A stretch of 64,000 nucleotides of DNA from Pseudomonas wuhanensis (GCF_030687395.1 NZ_CP117430.1:3224001-3288000), one strand, 5' to 3'. Shown: positions 17,766 through 27,952, numbered from the stretch's first letter. Program-made: numbers and translations. The notes: generated by a model from the letters alone, not told the origin.

Positions 17766-20700
17766 TTAGACTTTCTCCACGTTGACCAGGAATGACTTGG
17801 ATTCCGGGGTCTGTGTGTTGCCATCGCCGAGGAACGGCACCAGGGTGTTGGTCAGGTAACCGTGACGGGTGGCGCCGGTGAACCCCCAGTGCAACGGGAT
17901 ACCGATCTGATGCACCACCTGATTGTTGACCTGCAGCGGACGAATCCGCTTGGTCACCACCGCCACCGCTTCGATATGCCCGCGCTTGGAACTGACCCGA
18001 ACCCGGTCGCCGGCGGCAATCCCCTTCTCCTTGGCCAGCGCCTCGCCGATCTCGACGAACTGCTCGGGCTGGGTTATGGCGTTGATCGGGCAATGCTTGG
18101 TCCAGAAGTGGAAGTGTTCGGTCAGCCGGTAGCTGGTCGCCGCATAAGGGAAGTCCTTGGCCTGCCCGAGAGTGTCCCAGACCGAATCGAAAATCCGCCC
18201 GGCCGGGTTGCTGGTCGCCTGCTTGTTGTTGGGGTGCATCGGGTTGATGCCGATGGGCGTCTCGAACGGCTCGTAGTGTTCCGGGAACGGCCCTTCGTTC
18301 ATCTTGTCGAGGGCAAAGAAACGCGCCACGCCTTCGGGGTTCATGATGAACGGGTTCATCCCGGCTTCCGGCGGCACATCGGCCTTGTAGTCGGGCACGT
18401 CGGTGCCGGTCCAGACCTTGCCGTTCCACCACACCAGCCGTTTTTTCGCATCCCACGGTTTTCCTTGAGGGTCGCAAGAGGCGCGGTTATAGAGAATCCG
18501 CCGGTTTGCCGGCCAGGCCCAGGCCCAGCCCAGGTTCTGCTTCATGCCAAACGGATCGCTGTTGTCACGCCGGGCCATGTTGTTGCCCTGCTCGGTCCAG
18601 CTGCCGCAGAAGATCCAGCAACCGGACGCCGTGCTGCCATCGTCCTTGAGTTGGCCGAAGCCGGACAGCTGCTGACCGGCCTTGACCACCGCGCCCGAGG
18701 CGTCAGTGACATCGGCGACGGCGTAGCCGTTGAATTCCCGGGCCAGCTCTTCCGGCGTCGGGTCGTCGGGTATTTTGTAGGGCCAGTCGAGCTTGAGAAT
18801 CGGCTCGGCCCAGGCGCCGCCGTCGGCCTGGTAACGCTTGCGCAGGCGCAAGAACAGCTCGGCCATGATCTTCACGTCCGTGCGCGCCTGCCCTGGGCCG
18901 TCGGCCCCCTTCCAGTGCCATTGCAGCCAGCGACCGCTGTTGACCAGCGAACCGTTTTCTTCGGCGAAACAGGTGGTGGGCAGACGGATGACTTCGGTCT
19001 GGATGCTGGCCGTTTCCACATCGTTGTAAGGCCCGGCGTTGCGCCAGAACTCCGAGGTTTCGGTGGCCAATGGGTCCATCACCACCAGCCACTTGAGCTT
19101 GGCCAGCGCCTTCATCACCCGGTTCTTGTCCGGCAAGGCAGCGATCGGGTTGAAGCCCTGGCACATGTAGCCATTGACCTCGCCCTTGCCCATCATGTCG
19201 AACATTTTCAGGATGTCGTAGCCGGGAATGTCCAGCTTGGGCAGCCAGTCGTAGCCCCAGTGATTCTCGGCGGTGGCATTGGCGCCGTACCAGGCTTTCA
19301 TCAGGCTGACGTGGAACTTGCCGTAGTTCTGCCAGTAGGACATCTGCCCCGGACGCAGCGGCTTGAGGGCACGTTTGGCGATGTAGGCGTTGTAGTCCTG
19401 TTCGGCCTCGGCCGGCAGGGTCAGGTAACCGGGCAGCAGGTTGGACAGCAAGCCCAGGTCGGTCAGGCCCTGGATGTTGGAGTGCCCGCGCAGGGCGTTG
19501 ACGCCCCCGCCCGGCATGCCGACGTTGCCCAGCAGCAGTTGCACCATGGCCGCGCTGCGGATCATCTGCGAGCCGATCGAGTGCTGGGTCCAGCCCAGCG
19601 CATAGAGAATCGTCATGGTCTTGCCCGGTTGCGAGCAGGTGGCGATCTCTTCCCAGATTTTCTTCATCGCGTCGGTGGGCATGCCGCAGACCTGACTGGC
19701 CAGCTCCAGAGTGTAGCGGCTGTAATGCTGCTTCATTAATTGGTAGACGCAGCGTGGGTCTTGCAGGGTCGGGTCGACTTTGGCGAAACCGTCCTCGCCG
19801 ATCTCGTAGCCCCAGCCGGACTTGTCGGTATAGATGCGCTTGTTCGCGTCGTAACCGCTGAACAACCCGTCCTCGAAACCGTAGTTGGCCTTGACGATGA
19901 ACGACACGTCCGTATAGGCGCGCACGTATTCGTGCTGGATCTTGTCTTCGGTCAGCAGGTAATTGATCAGCCCGCCCATAAAGGCAATGTCGGTACCGGT
20001 GCGGATCGGCGCGTAATAGTCGGCCACCGAGGCCGTACGGGTGAAACGCGGGTCGACCACAATCAGCCGCGCCTTGTTGTGGGCTTTGGCTTCGGTCACC
20101 CATTTGAAACCGCAAGGGTGCGCTTCGGCGGCATTGCCACCCATCACCAGAACCAGATTCGCGTTGGCGATATCGGTCCAGTGGTTGGTCATGGCACCAC
20201 GGCCATACGTCGGGGCAAGACTTGCCACCGTCGGGCCATGTCAGACACGTGCCTGGTTATCGAACCCCAGCATGCCGAGACTGCGAATCACCTTGTGGGT
20301 GATGTAACCCGCTTCGTTGGACGATGCCGACGCCGCGAGGAAACCGGTGGTCAGCCAGCGGTTCACCGTTTGCCCCTGGGCGTTCTTCTCGATGAAGTTG
20401 GCGTCGCGGTCGGCCTTCATCAGGTCGGCGATGCGGTCCAGCGCTTCATCCCAGGAGATCCGCGTCCACTCCGTAGTGCCGGGCTTGCGCACCTGCGGGT
20501 ATTGCAGACGGCTGGGGCTGTGAATGAAATCGAGCAGGCCTGCGCCTTTGGGGCAGAGGGTGCCGCGATTGACGGGGTGGTCGGCATCGCCTTCGATGTG
20601 GATGATGCTCTGGGCGACATTCTTCGCGTTATCGCCCTGGCTATACATGATCAAGCCGCAACCGACCGAGCAGTACGGGCAGGTGTTGCGGGTTTCATGG

Positions 20701-20831
20701 GTATGGGCGAGCTTGAAATGACGCACTTGTTCGGCGAAAGCGGGCGTCGGGGCCATGCCCAGCGCGCCGAGGCTGGAGCCCGCAAGGCCGAGACCAGCGA
20801 CCTTGAAGAACTGACGACGGTTGAGGTCCAT
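17766..20831 (-). CDS. fdnG: Formate dehydrogenase-N alpha subunit, selenoprotein (UGA read as Sec197)
   Basis: 1021 residues when the in-frame TGA at 20243-20241 is read as selenocysteine. Flanking residues RV-Sec-HGPTVASLAPT are those of E. coli FdnG, where Sec is residue 196. A Tat signal (NRRQFFKVAG, residues 4-13) exports the folded enzyme. Cys51, Cys54, Cys58 and Cys93 bind the [4Fe-4S] cluster; the bis-MGD Mo/W cofactor is bound by the large C-terminal part. It oxidises formate to CO2 in the periplasm. First gene of the locus. A stop-based gene finder would split it in two at the UGA. Confidence 0.97.
20201..20243 (-). promoter_or_regulatory. Bacterial SECIS element in fdnG
   Basis: Counting the U of UGA as 1, CGG (14-16) pairs with CCG (31-33), U17 is bulged, GGCAA (18-22) pairs with UUGCC (26-30), and the loop is G23-U24-C25. 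The bulged U17 and loop G23/U24 are exactly the SelB contacts known for E. coli SECIS. An outer GGCC/GGCC stem (7-10 with 40-43) closes the hairpin. Confidence 0.93.
20241..20243 (-). other. In-frame UGA codon, selenocysteine 197 of fdnG
   Basis: The codon is followed by a SECIS hairpin. The reading frame continues for 824 more codons with strong similarity to FdnG, so this is recoding and not a nonsense mutation. Confidence 0.95.
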
Positions 20832-21066
20832 CGTGCACTCCTGATCAGGTGGAAACCCGGTGCGTTGACCGGGTTTTTCTGGACGATCACGGTGACGGCA
20901 ACGGAACTACCGCCAATTAGAACTTTAGACAATGTTGCCGTGTGCGGTCTGAAAACCGACCGTCGGCGGCTTGTCGGTCATGGTCTATCGAGCACCTCGC
21001 CAGCGGTGAAGGTTGGCGCTTATCATGAGCGCCGGATTAACCCCTCTGCTTTTTATGAGACTGAGC

Positions 21067-22221
21067 ATGACTTTCGATTTTGATCAGGTGTTCGACCGCC
21101 ACGGCACCGGCAGTACCAAATGGAGCCGCTATCCGGCTGACGTGTTGCCGATGTGGGTCGCCGACATGGATTTTGCAGCGCCGCCCGCGATCATCCAGGC
21201 GCTGCAAAAACGCCTGGAACACCCGATGCTCGGTTACAGCGTGGCGCAGGATGACTTGCGTGACGCCATCGTCGCCGACCTGTGGAGCAAGTACGCCTGG
21301 CGCGTACAACCCCAGGAGCTGGTATTCCTGCCGGGTATCGAGTCGGGGTTCAACATGGCCCTGCATGCGCTGGTTCAGCCGCAGCAGAACGTGGTGGTGC
21401 AGACGCCGAACTACCCGCCGCTACGCCATGCGCCGGGCCACTGGCAGTTGAACAAGGTCGAGCTCGACTTCGACGCCTTGGCCGATGGCACTTATGCGAC
21501 GCCACTCGACACCTTGCGCCAGGCGCTGCAAGGGGGCGGCGCGCTGCTGCTGAGCAACCCGCACAACCCGCTGGGCAAGGTCTTCCCGCGCGAGGAGCTG
21601 CAAGCGGTCGCCGACATTTGCCTGGAGCAGGATGCCTGGATCATCTCCGACGAGATCCACTCCGAGCTGTGCTTCGACGGGCGCGTGCACATTCCGACCG
21701 CCTCGCTCAGCCCGCAAATCGCCAAGCGCACCATTACCCTGATGTCGGCGAGCAAGGCCTACAACATCGCCGGTTTGAAGACGGCGTTCATGATCATTCA
21801 GGATGCGGCGCTGCTCCATCGGGTCAACCATGCTCGCTGCGGCATGGTCGACAGCGTCAACCCGCTGGGCCTGGAAGCCACCCGCGTCGCCTACAGCGAA
21901 GGCGGTCCGTGGCTGACCGAGCTCATGGCCTATCTGCAAAGCAATCGGGATTATCTGGTGGAGGCGGTTCGCACGCGGTTGCCGGGTGTGACCATGAACA
22001 TCCCTCAGGGCACTTACCTGGCGTGGCTCGATTGCACGGCGCTGGGGCTGGACAACCCGCAGCAATTCTTCCTCGAACAAGCCAAAGTCGGCTTGAGTGC
22101 CGGGCTGGATTTCGGCGATAACGCCCGGCAATTCGTGCGCCTGAACTTCGGCTGCCCACGGGCGCTGCTGGAAGAAGGAATCGCGCGGATGGAGCGTAGT
22201 TTGCGTAACCGCCAGGTCTGA
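21067..22221 (+). CDS. PatB/MalY family C-S lyase (PLP-dependent)
   Basis: 384 residues. Fold-type I PLP enzyme of the MalY/PatB group: the N-terminal WVADMDF motif (residues 30-36) is diagnostic, NPHNPLGK lies near 164, and the PLP lysine is Lys230 in SASKAYNIAG. Members cleave cystathionine or cysteine conjugates to a thiol, pyruvate and ammonia. I start at the ATG at 21067, giving MTFDFDQVFDRHGTGS, which matches family N-termini; the open frame before it has no RBS or similarity. Divergent from fdnG over ~235 bases. Confidence 0.9.
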   Translation: MTFDFDQVFDRHGTGSTKWSRYPADVLPMWVADMDFAAPPAIIQALQKRLEHPMLGYSVAQDDLRDAIVADLWSKYAWRVQPQELVFLPGIESGFNMALHALVQPQQNVVVQTPNYPPLRHAPGHWQLNKVELDFDALADGTYATPLDTLRQALQGGGALLLSNPHNPLGKVFPREELQAVADICLEQDAWIISDEIHSELCFDGRVHIPTASLSPQIAKRTITLMSASKAYNIAGLKTAFMIIQDAALLHRVNHARCGMVDSVNPLGLEATRVAYSEGGPWLTELMAYLQSNRDYLVEAVRTRLPGVTMNIPQGTYLAWLDCTALGLDNPQQFFLEQAKVGLSAGLDFGDNARQFVRLNFGCPRALLEEGIARMERSLRNRQV

Positions 22222-22251
22222 TTCCACACAGACTCAATGACACAACACATA

Positions 22252-22346
22252 CCCTGTGGGAGCGGGCTTGCCCGCGATGGCGATCCGTCAGGAAAATTGA
22301 TGTCGCCTGACACTCCGCCATCGCGGGCAAGCCCGCTCCCACAGGG
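22252..22346. repeat. REP doublet (inverted pair)
   Basis: CCCTGTGGGAGCGGGCTTGC at the left and the complement at the right. The interior contains TGTCGCCTGACACTCC, a variant of the spacer also seen in the doublets near 42.1 and 55.1 kb. Confidence 0.9.
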
Positions 22347-22454
22347 GATTTGTGTGCCTTTACAGATTGCGGAAATCCAACCGAACTCAAGATAAAAGAC
22401 CGGGGTCAACCCTCAACGAGCGCTTGTGGTAGTCGGTGCGGCGGAATTCGTCGT

Positions 22455-22967
22455 TCATTGATTGACCTGATCTTGTTCACTGGCTAGCGCACGTTTATGA
22501 AAAAACGAGATCCGCTTCAAGGCATGTTCTGCGGCCAGTAGCTGGACCTTGCTGCGGGACCAGAAAAACCGGTGCTGGTGAGTGAATACTCGCTTCCCTT
22601 GCTCAGTCTGGTACGCCCAGGCGAAACAGACGGTGCCGGCCGGAATCCCGTCGACATCCTCCGGCCCCAGGATCCCGGTGGTGGCCACGGCGACGTTAGC
22701 TGTGCTGTCGAGCAAAGCGCCCAAGGCCATTTCGCGAGCGACTTCGCAACTGGTCAGGTTGAAGGTTTCGATCGTATGGGGGTTGACGTTAAGTAACCGT
22801 TGTTTTGCTTCGGAAGAATAGACCACGTAACCGCTCTCGATCAGGTCTCCGCTGCCCGGCACCTCGGCCAGCAGGGTTACGGTCTTTCCGGCGGTACAGG
22901 ACTCGGCAGTCGTCAGTCGCAGGTCGTGTTGGCGCAAATATTCGACGATGGTTTGGCTGACGTTCAT
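22455..22967 (-). CDS. CinA-family protein (PncC-like nicotinamide-nucleotide amidase domain)
   Basis: 170 residues consisting only of the C-terminal CinA domain. The signature TAESCTAGK (residues 20-28) and GDLIESGYVVYSSEAKQ carry the Ser/Lys catalytic elements; the invariant second Gly of TAESCTGG is Ala here. PncC deamidates NMN to NaMN in NAD recycling. The usual pseudomonad pncC sits next to recA, so this is probably a second paralogue. Start chosen at 22967 because upstream sequence is not family-like; its RBS is weak, so the start is uncertain. Confidence 0.8.
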   Translation of the reverse strand: MNVSQTIVEYLRQHDLRLTTAESCTAGKTVTLLAEVPGSGDLIESGYVVYSSEAKQRLLNVNPHTIETFNLTSCEVAREMALGALLDSTANVAVATTGILGPEDVDGIPAGTVCFAWAYQTEQGKRVFTHQHRFFWSRSKVQLLAAEHALKRISFFHKRALASEQDQVNQ

Positions 22968-23135
22968 GACCAGGCATCCAGGCAAGAGGACCTGCCCGGT
23001 TGACCTCCGACGCTTGCAAACATTCCCTCGGGCTGACCGCCCCTGCCCCCGATAAAAAATGAACCCCCGGCGATGGATGCACCTCAATACTTCTAGGGGC
23101 TCCTATGCCGGGCCGCTCGTTATCTGGAGGTCGTC

Positions 23136-23747
23136 ATGTCCGCACCTTTCGTCAGGCTGTTCACTCAGCCCAATTTCGTCTGGACAGATATTCGTAAGGA
23201 AGAGGAAGCGCATCCGCGCCATTACCTCGCTCATTTGCTGTTGCTCGCCCTGATCCCCGCCGTGTGCCTGTTTATCGGGACCACCTACGTCGGCTGGAGC
23301 CTGGCTGGAAACGAAACGGTCAAACTCAGTGCCGCCAGCGCCCTGCAACTCTGTGGGCTGCTGTACCTGAGCATCATTGTCGGCGTGGTGTTGATGGGGC
23401 TGTTCATCCGCTGGATGTCACGCACCTTCGACTCGCGCCCCAACGTCAATCAGTGCATCGGTTTTGCCGCCTACACCGTCACCCCGTTCTTCCTTGCGGG
23501 TATTGCCGGGCTCTATCCGAGTCGCTGGCTGGCGATCACGGTGCTGGGGGCCGCCTCCCTTTATTCGACGTTTCTGCTGTTCGTCGGTTTGCCGATTTTC
23601 ATGCACGAGCGCAAGGAGCAAGGCTTGCTGAATGCGGCGAGCGTATGGGGCGTCGGGCTATTGGTGTTGGTAACTATCCTGGTGGAGATGATTCTCCTCT
23701 GGTTCAACTATCTGGGACCTGAGTACGTGCGCGCGACCGGCGTGTGA
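23136..23747 (+). CDS. Yip1-family inner membrane protein
   Basis: 203 residues with five hydrophobic segments and a conserved pattern of the YIP1 domain: N-terminal RLFTQPNFVWTDIRKEE, then membrane helices with NQCIGFAAYTVTPFFLAG in the middle. TGGAGG precedes the ATG. Bacterial Yip1-like proteins have no settled role. The antiporter gene starts 37 bases downstream on the same strand, so the two probably form an operon; a part in ion homeostasis is conceivable but inferred. Confidence 0.82.
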   Translation: MSAPFVRLFTQPNFVWTDIRKEEEAHPRHYLAHLLLLALIPAVCLFIGTTYVGWSLAGNETVKLSAASALQLCGLLYLSIIVGVVLMGLFIRWMSRTFDSRPNVNQCIGFAAYTVTPFFLAGIAGLYPSRWLAITVLGAASLYSTFLLFVGLPIFMHERKEQGLLNAASVWGVGLLVLVTILVEMILLWFNYLGPEYVRATGV

Positions 23748-23784
23748 CTCTCCTGAATTCACCCTCCACCTCCGAGAACCAGGC

Positions 23785-25131
23785 ATGAGTTTCATTGTAT
23801 GGGTGGCGGTGTTGGGTGCGGTGCTGCTGACCCTGGCACTGACCTCGTCCTATCTGCGCTGGATGCCGGTGACCACGTCGGCGGTGTGCCTGGCGCTGGG
23901 CGTGGCGATAGGTCCGGCGGGCCTGGGCCTGCTGAAGCTGGACATCAAGGACGCGGCAGTCTGGATGGAGCACCTGACGGAAGTCGCGGTGCTCTTTTCG
24001 CTGTTTGTCTGCGGACTCAAATTGCGCCTGCCGCTGAAGGACCTCCGATGGCGGGTAGCGTTCGGCCTGGCGGGACCGGTGATGATCCTGACCATCATTG
24101 GCGTCTGCCTGCTACTGCATTACGGTTTTGCCCTGGCGTGGGGGCCGTCGCTGTTGATCGCGGCGATTCTGGCCCCCACCGATCCGGTACTGGCCTCGCT
24201 GGTGCAGGTCAACGACGCCAGGGATTACGATTCGGTACGTTTCGGGCTCTCCGGTGAGGCGGGCCTCAACGACGGCATCGCCTTCCCCTTCGTGATCCTC
24301 GGTTTGTTGTTTGTGCAACAGAGCGGCGATAACAGTGCCTGGCTCGGTGAGTGGGTATTGAAGAGCCTGCTGTGGGCCGTGCCTGCCGGTTTGTTCATCG
24401 GTTACTGGATGGGTCACGGCATCGGTCGCTTGACCTTGTCGATGCGCATCCGCAATGCCGACAGCACCATTTCTCCCAACGATTACCTGACCCTGGCCCT
24501 GATCGCCCTCGCTTATGTCGCGGCCGAGGAGATACAAGCCTATGGCTTTTTGTCGGTATTCGCCGCCGGTCTCGGGTTGCGGCAGGCCGAAGTCAAATCC
24601 ACCGGCGACGCGCGAATTCCCGCCGAGCATCTGGTGCAACCAGTGGTTGGCCACCAGAACGTCGAACCTGCGGCTGCCGTCCACGGCGACGTGACGAACT
24701 TGCCAGAAACCCAGGTCGCGGCGGGCATCATGATGGGCGACATGCTGGCATTCGGCAGTTTGGTGGAACGCGCCATGGAAGTGTTTCTGGTCACCCTGCT
24801 GGGCGTGGTGCTGGTGGGGCACTGGGATTGGCGAGCATTGGTGGTTGCGCTGGTGTTGTTCTGTGCCATTCGCCCCTTGTGCGTATGGCTCATGCCGTGG
24901 GGGCGCTTGCTGGACGACCGCCAACGGCTGTTGATCGGCTGGTTCGGGATTCGCGGCATCGGGAGCTTCTATTACCTGTTCTACGCCCCGAACCATGACC
25001 TCGCTCCGGCGGCGGCGACGCTGTGCACCGACCTGACATTGTCGGTGGTGGCGCTCAGCATTCTGGCGCATGGCATCAGTACTCAACCGATGCTGGCCCG
25101 TTATGAGCGGCGCAATCAGCCGGACGCCTGA
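23785..25131 (+). CDS. Cation:proton antiporter, CPA1/NhaP type
   Basis: 448 residues with ~11 membrane segments. The family motifs LAPTDPVLASLVQV (near 130) and GLSGEAGLNDG (near 155) hold the Asp and Asn-Asp pair typical of electroneutral CPA1 exchangers. A hydrophilic stretch around residues 270-310 (KSTGDARIPAEHLVQPVVG onward) sits where many relatives have a short loop. Exchanges Na+ or K+ for protons across the inner membrane. No C-terminal regulatory domain. Likely co-transcribed with the Yip1-family gene. Confidence 0.9.
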   Translation: MSFIVWVAVLGAVLLTLALTSSYLRWMPVTTSAVCLALGVAIGPAGLGLLKLDIKDAAVWMEHLTEVAVLFSLFVCGLKLRLPLKDLRWRVAFGLAGPVMILTIIGVCLLLHYGFALAWGPSLLIAAILAPTDPVLASLVQVNDARDYDSVRFGLSGEAGLNDGIAFPFVILGLLFVQQSGDNSAWLGEWVLKSLLWAVPAGLFIGYWMGHGIGRLTLSMRIRNADSTISPNDYLTLALIALAYVAAEEIQAYGFLSVFAAGLGLRQAEVKSTGDARIPAEHLVQPVVGHQNVEPAAAVHGDVTNLPETQVAAGIMMGDMLAFGSLVERAMEVFLVTLLGVVLVGHWDWRALVVALVLFCAIRPLCVWLMPWGRLLDDRQRLLIGWFGIRGIGSFYYLFYAPNHDLAPAAATLCTDLTLSVVALSILAHGISTQPMLARYERRNQPDA

Positions 25132-25353
25132 CACCTACTGGACGAGTCAATCCTTCGGTCAACCTGCACTGAACAGCCTCGGATATTCATGCAGGTTGCA
25201 CGACAAACGCCGAGTAAAGTCGATTGCAACCAACTGTTTTTACTGGATTTTTATTGAATATTGAAACAGGCACGGGAAATGCTCCAGCAGTGTGAGCGAC
25301 GACGGCAGGAAGACCGTTTGAGCTTGACCCGTGACTAAACAAGAGGTTTGACC

Positions 25354-25830
25354 ATGAACGCCATTGACCTGTTGAAAGCCGACCATGAACGCGTAAAAGG
25401 CATCCTGGCCCAGTTGAGCGAGTCCACCGAACGTGGGGTGAAAAAACGCACCGAGTTACTGGCCAAACTGGAAATGGAAATCAAGATCCATACCCGTCTG
25501 GAAGAGGAAGTCTTGTATCCGGCGTATAAAAAAGCCGGGGGCAAGGAACAGGATGTGATGTATTACGAAGCCAAGGAAGAACATCGCACCGTCGATACGC
25601 TGGTGCTTCCCGACCTGAAAACCACCGATCCCTCTACCGTTGAATTTTCCGGTCGAGTGAAAGTGGTCAAGGAGTTGTTGGAGCATCACATCGAAGAGGA
25701 GGAAAAGGAAATGTTTCCTCAGGCCAAAAAACTGTTGGGCAAAACGACGCTCGACGAATTGGGTGTAGAGATGGAAAGCCTGAAAGCCCGATACAAAAAA
25801 GAGCTGGGCGCACCCAATCTCGCTGCTTGA
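25354..25830 (+). CDS. Hemerythrin HHE-domain protein
   Basis: 158 residues forming a four-helix bundle. Candidate di-iron ligands are His11 (DHERV), His46 and Glu50 (IHTRLEEE), His77 (EEHRTV), and His111/112 with EEEEKEMFP. Cytoplasmic; related proteins sense or store O2, protect against NO or handle iron. AGAGG lies eight bases before the ATG at 25354. It stands alone, with no regulator next to it. Substrate not deducible. Confidence 0.9.
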   Translation: MNAIDLLKADHERVKGILAQLSESTERGVKKRTELLAKLEMEIKIHTRLEEEVLYPAYKKAGGKEQDVMYYEAKEEHRTVDTLVLPDLKTTDPSTVEFSGRVKVVKELLEHHIEEEEKEMFPQAKKLLGKTTLDELGVEMESLKARYKKELGAPNLAA

Positions 25831-25930
25831 TGGGGGTGGGCGAATAGCAAGTCAAGCGAGCAAACCGCTTTTCGTAGGAGCCAGCGGTGCGGCAAGCCTG
25901 GCGCCTACATATCTGATTTGCCCGCGACTA

Positions 25931-27853
25931 TCACTTCATCGCCAAGGCAATGACTTCCACCAGATTGAGTTGGGTAAAGGGCTTGGACAGGCGCGGAAGT
26001 CTGGACGCGAAGCCTTCCAGGCGCTCGGCGTAACCGGTGGCGAGGATGATCGGCAGGTGTGGCCTTATCACCCGAATAGCCTGAGCCAGTTGCGCGCCAC
26101 TCATCTTGGGCATGACCATGTCCGTAATGACCAGATCAATGTTGTGCTCGCTGTCGAACCGCTCCAGTGCCTGTGCACCAGACGCTGCGCTGATCACCCG
26201 ATGGCCCAGGTCCTCAAGCAGCAGGCAGGTACTGGTCAATACCAGACTATCGTCGTCCACGACCAACACACACAGACGAGGCACCCGCGACATGGCTGTC
26301 TCCTCGATAGCGGGTTCGGTGGTCGAGCTGGCTAGCGCAACGGGTAACCAGAGTTCGGCAGTGGTGCCGACGTCCTTCTGGCTTTTCAGAATGAAGCGTC
26401 CACCCAGTTGTTCAGTAAACCCATGAACCATCGACAACCCCAGGCCAGTGCCTTTGCCGACGCCTTTTGTGGTGAAGAAAGGATCCATTGCCGACGCCAG
26501 GGTTGCGTTATCCATGCCCTCCCCCGTATCCGTGACACTCAGGCAGACAAAACGGCCTGACGGCAGGGACAGGATTGCCTGATCGTCGACTTCTTGCACC
26601 TTGGCATCGATCACGAGTTTCCCACCGTCGGGCATGGCATCGCGGGCGTTGGTCACCAGATTCAGCACCGCCAGTTCGAGCTGATTGACGTCGGCCATCA
26701 CCGGTTCGAGTTCGGGCGCAAAGCGGGTTTCTATGCTCACCGCAGGCCCCAGAGAGCTGCGCAACAGCCCGGTAATCCCCTGTATCAGTGCTGGTATCTC
26801 AACGGATTCGGTCTTGAGTTCCTGACGCCTGGCAAACGCCAGCATGCGCTGGGTCAGGGAAACGCCACGCAAGGCGCCTTGAGTGGCGTTGTCGAGCAAA
26901 CGGGTGATTCTCGGGTCGTCTGCCGCACGTTTACGAACGATTTCCAGGTTGCCGAGAATAACGGTCAGCAGATTATTGAAGTCGTGTGCAATCCCCCCGC
27001 TGAGTTGACCGATGGACTGCATTTTTTGCGCCTGAAACAACGCTTCGCGGGCTTTTTCAAGGGCTTGCTGGGCTTGGGTCACCTCGGTGATGTCCCGAGT
27101 GATTTTGGCAAACCCCAGCAACGTGCCGGTTTCGCCCCAAATCGGGTCAACCACGACATGCGCGAAAAACTGCGTGCCGTCCTTGCGCACGCGCCAGGCC
27201 TTGTTTTCGAATCGCCCCTCGCGCGTAGCAATCTCCAGCGCCCGTTGCGGTTCACCGGCTTCACGGTCTTCAGGGGTGTAAAACATCGAGAAATGCTGGC
27301 CGATAACTTCTTCAGGCCGATATCCCTTGATTCGCTGAGCCCCCAGATTCCAGTTGGTCAAACGTCCATCCGGGGCGAGCATGTAGATGGCGTAGTCGGT
27401 GACGCTTTGCACCAGCAGCCGAAACTGCTGCTCACTTTGCTTGAGGGTTTCTTCGGCCATTTTACGGTCGGTCAGATCTCGAGTGATCTTGGCAAAACCC
27501 AGCAATTTGCCCGACGGATCGAGAATGGGATCGATGATGACGTGGGACCAGAAATGCGTGCCGTCCTTGCGAACCCGCCAGCCTTCGCCCTCGAACCGCC
27601 CTTCGCGAATGGCGGTATCGAGCGCGCGCTGGGGCAGACCGGCTTTGCGATCCTCCTCGGTATAGAAACGCGAAAAGTGCTGACCTAGAATCTCCGCCTC
27701 TTCATATCCCTTGAAGCGTTTGGCACCGGAATTCCAACTGTTGATAATGCCGTCGGGGTCGATCATGTAAATCGCGTAGTCGACCACTGCATCGATCAGC
27801 AGACGAAATCGCATCTCCTCGATGGCATTGGTCTTGGTCCGGTCATCGCTCAT
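25931..27853 (-). CDS. Soluble hybrid histidine kinase: PAS-PAS-HisKA-HATPase-REC
   Basis: 640 residues. Two PAS domains (~12-130 and ~140-262) are strikingly alike, including the repeated WRVRKDGT and LGFAKITRD segments, so they arose by duplication. The HisKA box has His290 (GGIAHDFNNLL). The ATPase shows the N-box NLVTNARDAMPDGG, DTGEGMD and GKGTGLGLSMVHGF. A receiver domain follows, with acceptor Asp578 (DMVMPKMSG). No membrane segment, so it senses a cytoplasmic cue, perhaps redox or light through PAS. No output regulator is adjacent. Start at the ATG at 27853. Confidence 0.92.
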   Translation of the reverse strand: MSDDRTKTNAIEEMRFRLLIDAVVDYAIYMIDPDGIINSWNSGAKRFKGYEEAEILGQHFSRFYTEEDRKAGLPQRALDTAIREGRFEGEGWRVRKDGTHFWSHVIIDPILDPSGKLLGFAKITRDLTDRKMAEETLKQSEQQFRLLVQSVTDYAIYMLAPDGRLTNWNLGAQRIKGYRPEEVIGQHFSMFYTPEDREAGEPQRALEIATREGRFENKAWRVRKDGTQFFAHVVVDPIWGETGTLLGFAKITRDITEVTQAQQALEKAREALFQAQKMQSIGQLSGGIAHDFNNLLTVILGNLEIVRKRAADDPRITRLLDNATQGALRGVSLTQRMLAFARRQELKTESVEIPALIQGITGLLRSSLGPAVSIETRFAPELEPVMADVNQLELAVLNLVTNARDAMPDGGKLVIDAKVQEVDDQAILSLPSGRFVCLSVTDTGEGMDNATLASAMDPFFTTKGVGKGTGLGLSMVHGFTEQLGGRFILKSQKDVGTTAELWLPVALASSTTEPAIEETAMSRVPRLCVLVVDDDSLVLTSTCLLLEDLGHRVISAASGAQALERFDSEHNIDLVITDMVMPKMSGAQLAQAIRVIRPHLPIILATGYAERLEGFASRLPRLSKPFTQLNLVEVIALAMK

Positions 27854-27952
27854 GGATCCCTGTCCTAATTGTTGTTCTTCTGTATGCGACAAACCGCTTG
27901 TTTGGAAATTCAAAAAAACCAATACGTGGGTTTGTCGCATTGGCGCGACGGA

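Noticed and set aside
17862..19739. 625-codon open frame on the plus strand opposite fdnG
   Set aside because: A shadow frame caused by high GC at third codon positions of fdnG; no RBS and no family-like sequence.
20241..20243. In-frame stop splitting the formate dehydrogenase gene, as if a pseudogene
   Set aside because: The UGA is in the Sec position of FdnG, followed by a perfect SECIS, and selA, selB and selC are in the same locus. It is recoding.
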